A program made the translations under genes and the position numbers. The notes under the pieces are model-generated. The model saw only the letters and a list, made by a program, of their open reading frames with translations, did no database searches and was not told where the DNA came from. This document shows positions 21,665 through 31,487 of a DNA stretch of 64,000 bases, in pieces; position 1 is the stretch's first letter, and every line of letters starts with the position of its first letter. The DNA comes from Arthrobacter zhangbolii (GTDB lineage Bacteria > Actinomycetota > Actinomycetes > Actinomycetales > Micrococcaceae). The DNA is taken from NCBI RefSeq assembly GCF_022869865.1, contig NZ_CP094984.1, forward strand, positions 2,294,001-2,358,000. Reading direction: 5' to 3'.

Positions 21665-23260
21665 CTAGTCCTGCAGGTCCACTTCGCGGGCCACGGAGGC
21701 GCCGATTTCCTCGCGCAGCTTCTCCAGCACGTCCTGCGGCACGGAGGAATCCACGGTCAGCAGGGACAGCGCCTGGCCGCCCTCGGTGTTCCGGGCCACC
21801 TGCATGCCGGCAATGTTGATGTCCTTCTCGCCCAGCACCCGGCCCAGGGCGCCGATCACGCCGGGACGGTCCTGGTAGATGAGCACAATCAGGTGTTCGC
21901 TGATGGGGATTTCCAGGTCGTAGCCGTTCACTCCGACGAGCTTCTGGATCTGCTTCGGTCCGGTCAGCGTGCCGGAAACCTCCAGCCGGGACCCGTCGGA
22001 GAGGGCACCGCGGATGGTAAGCAGGTTCCGGTAGTCATCCACGTCGGGGGTGGTCAGCAGGCGCACCTCGATGCCGCGCTGTTCCGCCAGCACCGGTGCG
22101 TTCACGTAGGAGACCTGTTCGGAGACAATGTCGGTGAAAATGCCCTTCAGTGCCGCCAGCTCCAGTGCCTTGACGTCCAGGGCGGCAATCTCGCCGGCCA
22201 CTTCGATGTCGATGGCGGTCACGGAGTCGTGGGAGAGGGCAGTGAAGATGCGGCCCAGCTTTTCGATCAGCGGGATACCCGGGCGCACGTCTTCGGCGAT
22301 GACGCCGCCGGCAACGTTCACGGCGTCGGGGACCAGTTCCCCGGCCAGGGCCAGCCGGACGGATTTGGCAACGGACACGCCGGCCTTTTCCTGCGCTTCC
22401 GCGGTGGAGGCGCCCAGGTGCGGGGTGACCACTACGTTGTCCAGCGCGAAGAACGGCAGGTCGGTGCTGGGCTCCTTGACGAACACGTCCACGCCGGCAC
22501 CGGCAATTTTTCCTGCCTGCAGGGCTTCATAGAGCGCAGCCTCGTCCACGAGTCCGCCGCGGGCCACGTTCACCACGTAGGCGGTGTCCTTCATCTTTTC
22601 GAAGGCTTCGGCGCCGAGCATGCCCAGGGTCTCGGGGGTCTTGGGCATGTGGATGGTGATGAAGTCCGATTCCTCAAGGAGTTCGTCCAGGGTGACCAGG
22701 CGGACGTTCAGCTGCGCGGCGCGGGCGGAGGTCACGTACGGGTCATAGGCCAGGATCTCGGTACCGAAGCCCTGCAGCCGGGCCGCGACCAGGGCACCGA
22801 TGCGGCCGAGGCCGATAATGCCGATCTTCTTTTCGAACAGCTCGATGCCGCTGTACTTGGAGCGCTTCCATTCGCCGTTCTTCAGGGCAGCGCTGGCCTG
22901 CGGGATGTTCCGGGCCAGGGAAAGGATGTGCCCCACGGTGAGCTCCGCGGCGGAAATGATGTTCGACGTCGGGGCGTTGACCACCATCACGCCGGCCTGC
23001 GTGGCGGCCTTGATGTCCACGTTGTCCAGCCCCACGCCGGCGCGGGCAATGACCTTCAGGTTCTTCGCCGCCGCAATGGCTTCGGCGTCCACCTGCGTAG
23101 CCGAGCGGACGAGGATGGCATCCACGTCCGCGATCGCGGAAAGGAGCTGGGAGCGGTCCGCACCGTCCGTGGAGCGGATCTCAAAGTCGGGGCCCAGGGC
23201 CTCGACGGTAGCGGGCGAGAGTTCCTCCGCGAGGAGTACGACTGGTTTGGTGGCAGACAC
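21665..23260 (-). CDS. serA: D-3-phosphoglycerate dehydrogenase
   Basis: 531 residues, the long form. It carries out the first committed step of serine synthesis: 3-phosphoglycerate to 3-phosphohydroxypyruvate with NAD+. Catalytic Arg in NVARGGLVDE, Glu in VDVFVKEP and His in VTPHLGAST are present, with the nucleotide-binding loop GLGRIGALVAARL. After the dehydrogenase core come an intervening (ASB) domain at about 320-450 and a C-terminal ACT domain (HLIVLIYQDRPGVIGALG), which normally senses serine. It follows ilvC after a hairpin, as is common in Arthrobacter relatives. Confidence 0.96.
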   Translation of the reverse strand: MSATKPVVLLAEELSPATVEALGPDFEIRSTDGADRSQLLSAIADVDAILVRSATQVDAEAIAAAKNLKVIARAGVGLDNVDIKAATQAGVMVVNAPTSNIISAAELTVGHILSLARNIPQASAALKNGEWKRSKYSGIELFEKKIGIIGLGRIGALVAARLQGFGTEILAYDPYVTSARAAQLNVRLVTLDELLEESDFITIHMPKTPETLGMLGAEAFEKMKDTAYVVNVARGGLVDEAALYEALQAGKIAGAGVDVFVKEPSTDLPFFALDNVVVTPHLGASTAEAQEKAGVSVAKSVRLALAGELVPDAVNVAGGVIAEDVRPGIPLIEKLGRIFTALSHDSVTAIDIEVAGEIAALDVKALELAALKGIFTDIVSEQVSYVNAPVLAEQRGIEVRLLTTPDVDDYRNLLTIRGALSDGSRLEVSGTLTGPKQIQKLVGVNGYDLEIPISEHLIVLIYQDRPGVIGALGRVLGEKDINIAGMQVARNTEGGQALSLLTVDSSVPQDVLEKLREEIGASVAREVDLQD

Positions 23261-23305
23261 CGGTGACCTCTTTAGCTGTGGACGATTCAGGTGGGGTTTC
23301 GCGCA

Positions 23306-23334
23306 GGAGGCCGGACCCGAGGGGTCCGGCCTCC
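23306..23334 (-). terminator. Hairpin between ilvC and serA
   Basis: GGAGGCCGGACCC and GGGTCCGGCCTCC form a 13-bp stem with a 3-nt loop in the 153-bp gap between ilvC and serA. It may end or attenuate the ilvBNC transcript; there is no clear T run on the minus strand. Confidence 0.65.
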
Positions 23335-23413
23335 TTGCCGATTCGGCTTGCCTTTCGAGCCTATCGCCTGCTCCCGGGGGCGTGGCGAATCGGTGCGGAT
23401 ATTACGGTGGCGA

Positions 23414-24451
<1,038 letters not shown>

Positions 24452-24486
24452 CTACTGGTTTCCTGGATGAAGGTCTGGGGTGGAAC

Positions 24487-24999
24487 TCAGGCGCTGCGCA
24501 GGGCGCGGTCGCTCATGGATTTTGAGCCGCGGCCTACGGCCAGAGTTCCGGATTGGACTATTTCGCGGATGCCAAAGGGCTCAAGCACTGACAACAGCGC
24601 GTTGAGCTTCTCGGCGGTGCCTGTTGCCTCGACGATGAGCGAGTCTGTGGACACGTCCACCACTGAGGCGCGGAACAGCTCGGCTGCCTGGGTTACCTGC
24701 AGCCGGGTTGCGGCATCCGCGCGAACCTTGACCAGGATGTGGTCGCGTTGCACGGAGGAATCGGGAACAAGCTCAACAATCTTGATGACGTTGATGAGTT
24801 TGTTCAGCTGTTTGGTGACCTGCTCCAGCAAGTCACCCTCGGCGTCGACCACCACCGTGATCCGGGACATGCCCGGCACCTCGGAGGGGCCTACGGCCAA
24901 AGAATTGATGTTGAAGGCCCGGCGGGCGAACAGTGAGGCTACGCGGGTCAGTACGCCGGGAACGTCTTCTACCAGCACGGAAAGGGTGTGGCGGGCCAT
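24487..24999 (-). CDS. ilvN: Acetolactate synthase small (regulatory) subunit
   Basis: 170 residues. N-terminal ACT domain with HTLSVLVEDVPGVLTRVASLFARRAFNINSL, the site where valine normally binds to give feedback inhibition. The C-terminal half (VKVRADAATRLQVTQAAELF and IVEATGTAEKLNALLSVLEPFGI) is the ALS small-subunit C domain that activates the catalytic subunit. Starts 3 bp after the ilvB stop. Also called ilvH in other bacteria. Confidence 0.96.
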   Translation of the reverse strand: MARHTLSVLVEDVPGVLTRVASLFARRAFNINSLAVGPSEVPGMSRITVVVDAEGDLLEQVTKQLNKLINVIKIVELVPDSSVQRDHILVKVRADAATRLQVTQAAELFRASVVDVSTDSLIVEATGTAEKLNALLSVLEPFGIREIVQSGTLAVGRGSKSMSDRALRSA

Positions 25000-25002
25000 G
25001 TC

Positions 25003-26907
25003 CTAATCCTCCTCTTCCCAGGTGGGGGTCATGTTGCGGGCAATCTGGATCAGGTCATTGCTGACCCCGGTGGGGACCATCGGCCACACCATGGAATCGC
25101 GGCTGACCACGAAGTCGATGACCACGGGGCGGTCATTGATCTCCAGGGCCTTGGCGATGGTGGCATCGATGTCCTCGTCGCGTTCGCAGCGCAGGCCCAC
25201 GCAGCCATAGGCGTCGGCCAGCTTCACGAAGTCCGGAACCCGGACCGTGTCATGTCCGGTGTTGAGGTCCGTGTTGGAGTAGCGCGACTCGTAGAAGAGG
25301 GTCTGCCACTGCCGCACCATGCCCAGCGAGGAGTTGTTGATGATGGCAACCTTGATCGGGATGTTGTTGATCAGGCAGGTGGCCAGTTCCTGGTTGGTCA
25401 TCTGGAAGCAGCCGTCACCGTCAATGGCCCAGACCACGCGGTCCGGGTTGCCCACCTTGGCCCCCATGGCCGCCGGCACGGAGTAGCCCATGGTGCCCAG
25501 CCCGCCGGAATTCAGCCAGGCGCGGGGACGCTCATACTTGATGAACTGCGCGGACCACATCTGGTGCTGCCCGACGCCGGCCACGTAAACGCCTTCGGGA
25601 CCGGTCAGGGCTCCGATGCGTTCAATGACCTTCTGCGGCGCCATCAGGCCGTCTTCCGGCTCGGCGTAACCGATGGGGTACGTTTCCCGCAGCCGGTCCA
25701 GCACGGCCCACCAGGCCGAGATGTCCGGCTTCTCGGTTTCGAACTGGCTCCGCACGGCATCGGTGAGCTCGGGGATGATTTCCTTCACCGAACCGACAAT
25801 CGGCACGTCCGCGGCACGGTTCTTGGAGATTTCCGCGGGGTCGATGTCCGCGTGGATGACCTTGGCGCCGGGTGCGAAGGAGCTGAGCACGCCGGTGACC
25901 CGGTCATCGAAGCGGGCGCCGAGGGTGATCAGCAGATCGGACTGCTGCAGTGCGGTCACGGCGGAGACCGAACCGTGCATACCAGGCATGCCCACGTGCT
26001 GCGGGTGCGAGTCGGGGAACACACCGCGGGCCATCAGGGTGGTGACCACCGGGGCGCCCACCAGTTCGGCCAGTTCCAGCAGTTCGGCCGAGGCGTTGGC
26101 CTTGAGCACACCGCCGCCCACGTAGAACACCGGCCGCTGCGAGGCCGTGATCAGGCGTGCCGCTTCGCGAACCTGCTTGGAGTGTCCGCGCACCACGGTG
26201 CGGTAGCCCTGCAGGTCGATCTTGGGCGGCCAGGAGAAAACGGTTTTGGCCTGCTGGGCGTCCTTGGAGACGTCCACCAGCACCGGACCCGGCCGGCCCG
26301 AGGTCGCAATGTGGAAGGCCTCAGCCAGCACGCGCGGAATGTCCGCGGCGTCGGTGACCAGGTAGGAGTGCTTGGTGATGGGCATCGTGATGCCCACAAT
26401 GTCGGCTTCCTGGAACGCGTCCGAGCCGATAAACGCACTGGAGACCTGCCCGGTGATGGCGACCATGGGCACTGAGTCCATGTGCGCGTCGGCAATGGCG
26501 GTGACCAGGTTGGTGGCACCGGGGCCCGACGTCGCGATGCAGACACCCGCGCGGCCGGTCACCATGGCATAACCTTCGGCAGCGTGTCCGGCGCCCTGCT
26601 CATGCCGGACCAGGACGTGGCGGATCTTCTTCGAATCCATCAGGGGATCATAGGTGGGCAGGATGGCGCCGCCGGGCAGTCCGAAGACCTCGTCTACGCC
26701 AAGCTCCTCCAGGGACCGGACTAGGGCCTGGGAACCGGTCATTTCGATGGGCGGAACAATGTTGTTAGGCCCTTGGATCCGATCATCCACGGCATAGGCG
26801 GAGGACATGGAACTTGCTACGTCTTTGGTCTTGGCTGCTGCCGCGCGTGCGGCGGCGTTTGCCTTCGAGGCCATCAGCGAAGGGCTGATTGGCGATCCCT
26901 TACTCAT
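25003..26907 (-). CDS. ilvB: Acetolactate synthase large (catalytic) subunit
   Basis: 634 residues, including a 50-residue low-complexity, Ala-rich N-terminal extension before the core. It is a ThDP-, Mg- and FAD-dependent enzyme that condenses two pyruvates, or pyruvate with 2-ketobutyrate. The catalytic Glu region is [18 protein letters not shown], then [15 protein letters not shown]. The ThDP/Mg motif is [15 protein letters not shown]...[20 protein letters not shown] precedes the ATG. Expression is predicted to be governed by the upstream attenuator at 27021-27124. First gene of ilvBNC. Confidence 0.97.
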   Translation of the reverse strand: MSKGSPISPSLMASKANAAARAAAAKTKDVASSMSSAYAVDDRIQGPNNIVPPIEMTGSQALVRSLEELGVDEVFGLPGGAILPTYDPLMDSKKIRHVLVRHEQGAGHAAEGYAMVTGRAGVCIATSGPGATNLVTAIADAHMDSVPMVAITGQVSSAFIGSDAFQEADIVGITMPITKHSYLVTDAADIPRVLAEAFHIATSGRPGPVLVDVSKDAQQAKTVFSWPPKIDLQGYRTVVRGHSKQVREAARLITASQRPVFYVGGGVLKANASAELLELAELVGAPVVTTLMARGVFPDSHPQHVGMPGMHGSVSAVTALQQSDLLITLGARFDDRVTGVLSSFAPGAKVIHADIDPAEISKNRAADVPIVGSVKEIIPELTDAVRSQFETEKPDISAWWAVLDRLRETYPIGYAEPEDGLMAPQKVIERIGALTGPEGVYVAGVGQHQMWSAQFIKYERPRAWLNSGGLGTMGYSVPAAMGAKVGNPDRVVWAIDGDGCFQMTNQELATCLINNIPIKVAIINNSSLGMVRQWQTLFYESRYSNTDLNTGHDTVRVPDFVKLADAYGCVGLRCERDEDIDATIAKALEINDRPVVIDFVVSRDSMVWPMVPTGVSNDLIQIARNMTPTWEEED

Positions 26908-27020
26908 TGGAACTTCCTTTGCGGATACTGATCCATTGTCTGTGCGGCGGCCTGCCCGGGTTGTGCCCGGTTGGGCTTTTTTATGCTTAGCGAAGCCAAA
27001 ACTGACGAAGCCAATAAAAA

Positions 27021-27052
27021 AACCCCTCGTGCCGGTTGGCTCCGTAGGGGTT
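27021..27052 (-). terminator. ilvB: Attenuator terminator in the ilvB leader
   Basis: On the minus strand AACCCCT and AGGGGTT close a stem whose apex has a further GCC/GGC pairing, followed at once by a run of seven Ts and ATT. It lies 31 nt after the stop of the leader peptide and 113 bp before the ilvB ATG. It is therefore in the right place to end transcription prematurely when branched-chain amino acids are plentiful. The competing antiterminator pairing is not clear to me. Confidence 0.8.
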
Positions 27053-27082
27053 CGCGCGTGACGTCTTAGACAAGTCGGGCTA

Positions 27083-27124
27083 TTACGCCACGCGCTTGAT
27101 AAGGACGACGGGTACGATCTGCAT
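27083..27124 (-). CDS. ilvB leader peptide (attenuator)
   Basis: A 13-codon reading frame, [13 protein letters not shown], followed by tandem stops TAA TAG. Seven of 13 codons specify Ile, Val or Leu, the expected composition of a leader peptide that senses charged branched-chain tRNAs. It sits between a TTGACA promoter and the T-tailed hairpin upstream of ilvB. Its ATG lies seven bases after the -10 hexamer, so the mRNA probably begins at the start codon and the peptide is read without a ribosome-binding site. Similar leader peptides are known before ilvB in other actinobacteria such as corynebacteria. It is too short for ordinary gene callers. Confidence 0.82.
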   Translation of the reverse strand: MQIVPVVLIKRVA

Positions 27125-27131
27125 ACCGTTC

Positions 27132-27160
27132 AGTCTTGCGGTCCCCTGCGGGGGTGTCAA
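27132..27160 (-). promoter_or_regulatory. ilvB operon promoter
   Basis: Consensus TTGACA (27160-27155), a 17-bp spacer and AAGACT (27137-27132) on the minus strand. The predicted start is at or within a base of the leader-peptide ATG (27124). The -10 matches the consensus at only three of six positions, so activation may be needed. Confidence 0.65.
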
Positions 27161-27165
27161 TCTAA

Positions 27166-27181
27166 TGAGACGCCCGTCTCA
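27166..27181. promoter_or_regulatory. 16-bp perfect dyad upstream of the ilvB promoter
   Basis: TGAGACGCCCGTCTCA: 7-bp arms with a 2-bp centre, ending 5 bp before the TTGACA hexamer (centre about -49 from the predicted start). That is an activator-like position. The binding protein is unknown. IclR-type LtbR/NdgR regulators control leu/ilv genes in other actinobacteria, but I cannot tie this sequence to them. Confidence 0.55.
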
Positions 27182-27319
27182 CTATGTGGACGTGGTGTCT
27201 GTCTTTTGGACATGCCTGTCCGGTACCCCTCCATGCCAAGCCGGCATGGTACTCCCCCCACCCGGTTCTGCCGCCCACACGAGGCGGCAGGGCTTAATAA
27301 GGCTGCAAGGCCTTAGGGG
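27182..27319. other. Intergenic DNA between the ilvB control region and the ilvD terminator
   Basis: No coding frame is supported. It contains one further dyad, CCATGCC/GGCATGG (27231-27249, 5-nt centre). Otherwise I see nothing in it. Confidence 0.5.
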
Positions 27320-27357
27320 CCCCGGTGGCCAGGCGCTCCAGCGCCTGACCACCGGGG
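27320..27357 (-). terminator. ilvD terminator hairpin
   Basis: Two 18-nt arms (CCCCGGTGG..CAGGCGCT and its complement, one mismatch each side) with a minimal loop lie directly after the ilvD stop. The stem is very stable and isolates ilvD from the ilvB control region. Confidence 0.75.
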
Positions 27358-27364
27358 AGGCCTA

Positions 27365-29071
27365 TCAGCCGCCGCAGTAAGCGCCGGTGGAGGCCGAGTT
27401 GACCATCTTGGCGTACTTGGCCAGGACACCCTTGGTGAACTTGGCCGGCAGAGGCTGCCAGCCGACCTTGCGGGCCTCGAGCTCCTCCGGCTCCACCAGC
27501 AGGTCGAAGCTGCGGGCGGCAATGTCCACGCGGATCCGGTCGCCGTCCTTCACGAAGGCGATGGGACCGCCGTCGACCGCTTCCGGGGCCACGTGGCCGA
27601 TGCACAGGCCTGTGGTGCCGCCGGAGAACCGGCCGTCGGTGAGCAGCAGGACATCCTTGCCCAGGCCGGCGCCCTTGATGGCACCGGTGATGGCGAGCAT
27701 CTCGCGCATGCCCGGGCCGCCCTTGGGGCCTTCGTAGCGGATCACGACGACGTCGCCGGCGTGGATCTGTCCGGCGTCCAGGGCATCCAGGGCGCCCTGT
27801 TCTCGTTCGAAGACGCGGGCGGTGCCCTCGAAGACGTCCGCGTCGAAGCCGGCTGACTTAACGACGGCGCCTTCGGGAGCCATGGAGCCCTTCAGCACGG
27901 TGATGCCGCCGGTCTTGTGGATGGGGTTGTCCATGGCGCGGAGCACCTTGCCGTCCGGATCCGGCGGGTTGATCGATGCGAGGTTCTCCGCGACGGTCTT
28001 GCCGGTGACGGTGAGGCAGTCGCCGTGAATCAGGCCGGCGTCGAGCAGTGCCTTCATGATCACCGGCACGCCGCCGATCTTGTCGACGTCGAACATCACG
28101 TAGCGGCCGAACGGCTTCAGGTCCCCCAGGTGCGGGATCTTGTCGCCGATGCGGTTGAAGTCGTCCAGCGTGAGGTCCACTTCAGCCTCGCGGGCGATGG
28201 CGAGCAGATGCAGGACCGCGTTTGTGGAGCCGCCGAAGGCCATGGTGACCGCGATGGCGTTTTCGAAGGCCTTCTTGGTCATGATGTCCCGGGCGGTGAT
28301 GCCCTTGCGCAGCAGGTTGACCACGGCTTCGCCGGATTTGCGGGCGAATTCGTCACGGCGGCGGTCGGCCGAGGGCGGTGCGGCGGAACCGGGCAGGGAC
28401 ATGCCCAGCGCCTCGCCGATGCAGGCCATGGTGTTCGCCGTGTACATGCCGCCGCAGGCACCTTCACCCGGGCAGATGGCCCGTTCAATGGTGTCCAGGT
28501 CCTTGAGGCTCATCTTTCCGGCGGCGCAGGCGCCGACGGCTTCGAAGGCGTCAATAAGGGTGACTTCACGCTCGGTGCCGTCTTCCATCTTGGCGAAGCC
28601 GGGCATGATGGAGCCCGCGTAGAGGAAGACGCTGGAGAGATCCAGGCGCGCTGCGGCCATCAGCATGCCGGGCAGGGACTTGTCGCAGCCGGCCAGGAGC
28701 ACCGAGCCGTCGAGACGCTCGGCCATCATCACGGTTTCCACGGAGTCGGCAATGACTTCGCGGGAGACCAGGGAGAAGTGCATGCCTTCATGGCCCATGG
28801 AGATGCCGTCCGAAACGGAGATGGTTCCGAACTGCATGGGGAACCCGCCGCCGGCATGGACGCCTTCCTTGGCGCCCTGGGCCAGCCGGTTCAGGGACAG
28901 GTTGCAGGGGGTGATTTCGTTCCAGGAACTGGCGATGCCGATCTGCGGTTTGGCGAAATCATCGTCGCCCATACCGACGGCTCGGAACATACCGCGGGCG
29001 GGTGCTGCATGAATCCCGTCCGTGACGACACGGCTGCGGGGCTTGATATCCGGTGTATTTTCCACGCTCAT
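27365..29071 (-). CDS. ilvD: Dihydroxy-acid dehydratase
   Basis: 568 residues. It dehydrates 2,3-dihydroxy-isovalerate and -methylvalerate in Val/Ile synthesis, using an Fe-S cluster. Cluster and metal motifs are [37 protein letters not shown] and the C-terminal [26 protein letters not shown] lies six bases before the ATG (29083-29078), so the mRNA is probably leaderless. The gene has its own strong terminator and is not cotranscribed with ilvBNC. Its promoter region is shared with the divergent gene at 29220. Confidence 0.97.
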   Translation of the reverse strand: MSVENTPDIKPRSRVVTDGIHAAPARGMFRAVGMGDDDFAKPQIGIASSWNEITPCNLSLNRLAQGAKEGVHAGGGFPMQFGTISVSDGISMGHEGMHFSLVSREVIADSVETVMMAERLDGSVLLAGCDKSLPGMLMAAARLDLSSVFLYAGSIMPGFAKMEDGTEREVTLIDAFEAVGACAAGKMSLKDLDTIERAICPGEGACGGMYTANTMACIGEALGMSLPGSAAPPSADRRRDEFARKSGEAVVNLLRKGITARDIMTKKAFENAIAVTMAFGGSTNAVLHLLAIAREAEVDLTLDDFNRIGDKIPHLGDLKPFGRYVMFDVDKIGGVPVIMKALLDAGLIHGDCLTVTGKTVAENLASINPPDPDGKVLRAMDNPIHKTGGITVLKGSMAPEGAVVKSAGFDADVFEGTARVFEREQGALDALDAGQIHAGDVVVIRYEGPKGGPGMREMLAITGAIKGAGLGKDVLLLTDGRFSGGTTGLCIGHVAPEAVDGGPIAFVKDGDRIRVDIAARSFDLLVEPEELEARKVGWQPLPAKFTKGVLAKYAKMVNSASTGAYCGG

Positions 29072-29077
29072 AGCTAA

Positions 29078-29083
29078 ATCCTA
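29078..29083 (-). promoter_or_regulatory. Putative ilvD -10 element, leaderless
   Basis: TAGGAT on the minus strand, followed by six bases and the ilvD ATG. No convincing -35 at 17 bp. The 148-bp divergent gap also has TAGACT (29208-29213) six bases before the opposite ATG at 29220. Confidence 0.5.
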
Positions 29084-29219
29084 GGACTTAAGCCGGCGGC
29101 GTTCGCTCTGTGACGGGCGCGTGCTCCCCTTGTTACGGCCCGTGAACAGGAGATGAAGTTCCCGGCACCCGCCGGGGCGGGGTTCCCGGATAGGGGGAGC
29201 GTGTTCATAGACTGGGGAA

Positions 29220-29675
29220 ATGACATCGGATAGAGAATCCAGCAGTCCGGACGCCCACGCGGATACGGGAGCCAGCGATCAGCTCAAGCTCGTGCTCCGC
29301 CGCGTCTTCGAAACCCAGATTCCGAATTACGGTGACTACAACCTGGTCTGCGCCACCCCGGGGCTCGACGGCGAGACCGGGTTTTATGTGCTGGGCTACC
29401 GCTGGCGCCCGGCCGAACTGGTCTTTGCCCCGTTCGACGTCGACTCCCTCGCGGCACTTGAAGCACCCACAGCCATCAACACTACGAATCTGTCCCACAC
29501 TGATGAACTCGGCACGGATGCGTACGAGGTGGGCACCAACACCGGACGCATCTTCCGCTTCAGCGTCCTTCCGCAGGCCGCGCTCCCGGCCGAAGGCTCA
29601 TCCACCCTGCTGGAGCAGGCTGCTGACTGGACCGATTTCCGTTCCTTTGTGCAGTCCTACCTGGACCTCGCGTAG
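29220..29675 (+). CDS. Conserved hypothetical protein
   Basis: 151 residues, acidic, no membrane segment or signal peptide. A polar N-terminal tail of about 20 residues precedes a mixed alpha/beta domain (LKLVLRRVFETQIPNYGDYNLVCATP, FYVLGYRWRPAELVFAPFD, YEVGTNTGRIFRFSVLP) and a C-terminal helix. I do not recognise a family with known function. TAGACT is six bases before the ATG, suggesting a leaderless monocistronic message. It converges on the dehydrogenase gene, with a hairpin between. Confidence 0.75.
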   Translation: MTSDRESSSPDAHADTGASDQLKLVLRRVFETQIPNYGDYNLVCATPGLDGETGFYVLGYRWRPAELVFAPFDVDSLAALEAPTAINTTNLSHTDELGTDAYEVGTNTGRIFRFSVLPQAALPAEGSSTLLEQAADWTDFRSFVQSYLDLA

Positions 29676-29697
29676 CACCGCGACCACTGACCGGCTG

Positions 29698-29718
29698 CGG
29701 TCCGCTGCCCGCGGACCG
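29698..29718. terminator. Hairpin between convergent genes
   Basis: CGGTCCGC and GCGGACCG with a 5-nt loop, between the stop at 29675 and the convergent dehydrogenase stop at 29731. No T run. Confidence 0.5.
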
Positions 29719-29730
29719 GATCTTCGGAAG

Positions 29731-30687
29731 CTATTCCCACGGACCGCGCCGGACCAGGTTCATTGGTTCCCGGCCCTGAGCCAGCAAGGCGACCTGCTTA
29801 CGCAAAAAGGCCTCGATCCGCGGCTGGAAGGCTCCCGTGTTCCCGCCCCAGTGCGGGGTGATGATGGCTCCCGGCGCACTTCGGAGCGGATGGTCCGAGG
29901 GCATGGGTTCAGGATCAAAAACATCCAGGGCGGCCCGCAGCCGGCCGGAGGACACCTCCTTGGTCAGTGCTTCACTGTCCACCACCGCCCCGCGTGCCAC
30001 GTTCACTACGAGGGCGCCGTCCGGCAGTGCCGCCAGCACGCGGGCATCCACGAGGTGCCGGGTCTGGCCGTTCAGGGGCGTGATCACCACCAGGATGTCC
30101 GCGCCCGCAGCGAGGTCGATCAGTTCGTCGGTGCCGTGAACCTTCCCGTCCTCATCAGTGCGTGCGCTCCGGCCCACCCGGGTCAGTTCAACCTCGAAGG
30201 GCCGAAGGCGGGCAGCAATCTCATTCCCGATGCCGCCGACGCCCACCAGCAGTACCCGGCGGTCCGCCAGTCCGGGCCAGCGAATGGCTTCCCAGCGTCC
30301 CTCTGACTGTGCCCGGACGGCCTCGTCGATTCCCCGTTGGGACGCGAGCATCAGCGTGAGTGCCATTTCAGCCGTGGCAGCGGCGTGCACGCCTGCGGCG
30401 CTGGCAATGGCAGTGCCCGGTTCCACCAGTTCGGGCAGGCCGTCATACCCGGTGGACTGTGCCTGGAGCAGGGCAAGGTCCGGAACCCGGGACAGTGCGG
30501 CACCGTAGTTGCCCGGAAGGTAGGGAAAGACCACGGCGTCAATCTCGGAGTACTCCGCACCCTCGGGCTCACCGTCCAGATCCCAGAGCACCGCGCGGAT
30601 TCCCTCCGGCAGGGGCTGCAGGGCGGAGAGCAGTTCAGCGCTGGGAACGGTGAGGACACGTACGGGGCGGGATTCGACGTCGGCCAT
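29731..30687 (-). CDS. D-isomer-specific 2-hydroxyacid dehydrogenase
   Basis: 318 residues from the Met of MADVESRP. NAD(P)-dependent reductase of 2-keto acids. Nucleotide-binding loop VGVGGIGNEIAARL followed by SARTD; catalytic Arg in NVARGAVVD, Glu in DVFDPEPMP and His in ITPHWGG. The pyridine-nucleotide loop (RVGRSAR) has basic residues that may favour NADPH, as in glyoxylate/hydroxypyruvate reductases. Substrate not assigned. The neighbours give no pathway hint. Confidence 0.88.
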   Translation of the reverse strand: MADVESRPVRVLTVPSAELLSALQPLPEGIRAVLWDLDGEPEGAEYSEIDAVVFPYLPGNYGAALSRVPDLALLQAQSTGYDGLPELVEPGTAIASAAGVHAAATAEMALTLMLASQRGIDEAVRAQSEGRWEAIRWPGLADRRVLLVGVGGIGNEIAARLRPFEVELTRVGRSARTDEDGKVHGTDELIDLAAGADILVVITPLNGQTRHLVDARVLAALPDGALVVNVARGAVVDSEALTKEVSSGRLRAALDVFDPEPMPSDHPLRSAPGAIITPHWGGNTGAFQPRIEAFLRKQVALLAQGREPMNLVRRGPWE

Positions 30688-30788
30688 GCGTGCCAGCCTA
30701 GCCGGATGCCCTTCATCACCGGCTATGGACACGGCCGGCCACCGGCCGTAACGTCGGACTGTGCCTTCCGCCGACCGAAGGAGGCCCC

Positions 30789-31121
30789 GTGGCTCGGAAA
30801 TCGGTTCTTTTCACCGCCCTTGGACTCGGATCAGCCGCCACCGTGTGGACGGCCCGCCGGCTGCGCATGCTGCTGGCACACGGCGCGGTGCAGATGGCCG
30901 CGGGCCCCGCCCCCGGTCCGGAAGCCGAACGGACCGCACCGCAACCGACGGCGGCAAACGGAGCCCCGCCCCAGGCGACCACGGTGACCACCGGGGATCC
31001 CGCCTCGAACCTGCCGGCCCGGACCTGGGTAGTGGATAACGGCTCGGATTGGGACGGAAATCCCGGCGAACTGGTTATCCTCCCCTGCAACCGGACTGCC
31101 CGGGGCCACGAATCCAAGTGA
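30789..31121 (+). CDS. Small secreted or membrane-anchored hypothetical protein
   Basis: 110 residues from a GTG preceded by GAAGGAGG. N-terminus MARKSVLFTALGLGSAATVWTA is a plausible signal or anchor segment followed by RRLR. A Pro/Ala/Thr-rich linker (residues 37-70) and a short conserved-looking tail, ARTWVVDNGSDWDGNPGELVILPCN, follow. The spacing from the ribosome-binding site is short (4 nt), so the start is uncertain. No known family. It lies upstream of the tRNA-Lys pair. Confidence 0.55.
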   Translation: MARKSVLFTALGLGSAATVWTARRLRMLLAHGAVQMAAGPAPGPEAERTAPQPTAANGAPPQATTVTTGDPASNLPARTWVVDNGSDWDGNPGELVILPCNRTARGHESK

Positions 31122-31167
31122 AACAGCCCACAAAACGGGTCCGGATTTCATTCTTCGGCAAAACTGC

Positions 31168-31189
31168 TGGTAGTGTTTCATGTCGTTGC
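31168..31189 (+). repeat. Promoter-region repeat, copy 1 (upstream of tRNA-Lys 1)
   Basis: A 22-bp block starting TGGTAGTGTTTC is identical to 31417-31438 and lies 47 bp before tRNA-Lys copy 1. TAGTGT inside it is a plausible -10 hexamer; no clear -35. Confidence 0.7.
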
Positions 31190-31236
31190 TGATGCAGCCA
31201 CGGAGGAATATCCGCGGTTTACACGGCATCGAATGC

Positions 31237-31312
31237 GCACCTCTAGCTCAATTGGCAGAGCAATTGACTCTTAATCAATGGGTTCCGGGTTCAAGTCCCG
31301 GGGGGTGCACCA
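31237..31312 (+). tRNA. tRNA-Lys (CTT), copy 1
   Basis: Cloverleaf: acceptor GCACCTC/GGGGTGC, D arm TAGCTCAATTGGCAGAGCA, anticodon arm TTGACTCTTAATCAA with anticodon CTT, T arm CCGGGTTCAAGTCCCGG, discriminator A, then an encoded CCA at 31310-31312. Identical to the second copy 251 bp downstream over the whole mature sequence. Confidence 0.96.
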
Positions 31313-31315
31313 ACT

Positions 31316-31358
31316 GCCCCGTCCGATCAGGTTATTCGCCTGAACGGGCGGGGTTTTT
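31316..31358 (+). terminator. Terminator after tRNA-Lys copy 1
   Basis: GCCCCGTCCG pairs with CGGGCGGGG around an inner CAGG/CCTG stem, followed by six Ts. It separates the two tRNA genes into independent transcription units. Confidence 0.88.
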
Positions 31359-31416
31359 TGTGCTTCGCCACTGCTGTCCCGAGGTCTGCGGCGGTTTCGC
31401 GCTCCGGGTCGGGACG

Positions 31417-31438
31417 TGGTAGTGTTTCATGTCGTTGC
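31417..31438 (+). repeat. Promoter-region repeat, copy 2 (upstream of tRNA-Lys 2)
   Basis: Exact copy of 31168-31189, 49 bp before tRNA-Lys copy 2. The sequences between it and the tRNA differ from copy 1, which marks the block as conserved by function or by a partly eroded tandem duplication. Confidence 0.7.
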
Positions 31439-31487
31439 GGAGATCGAACCGCGCTTCACGGCGCAGCGAGTTCGTCTCTGTGAAGAT

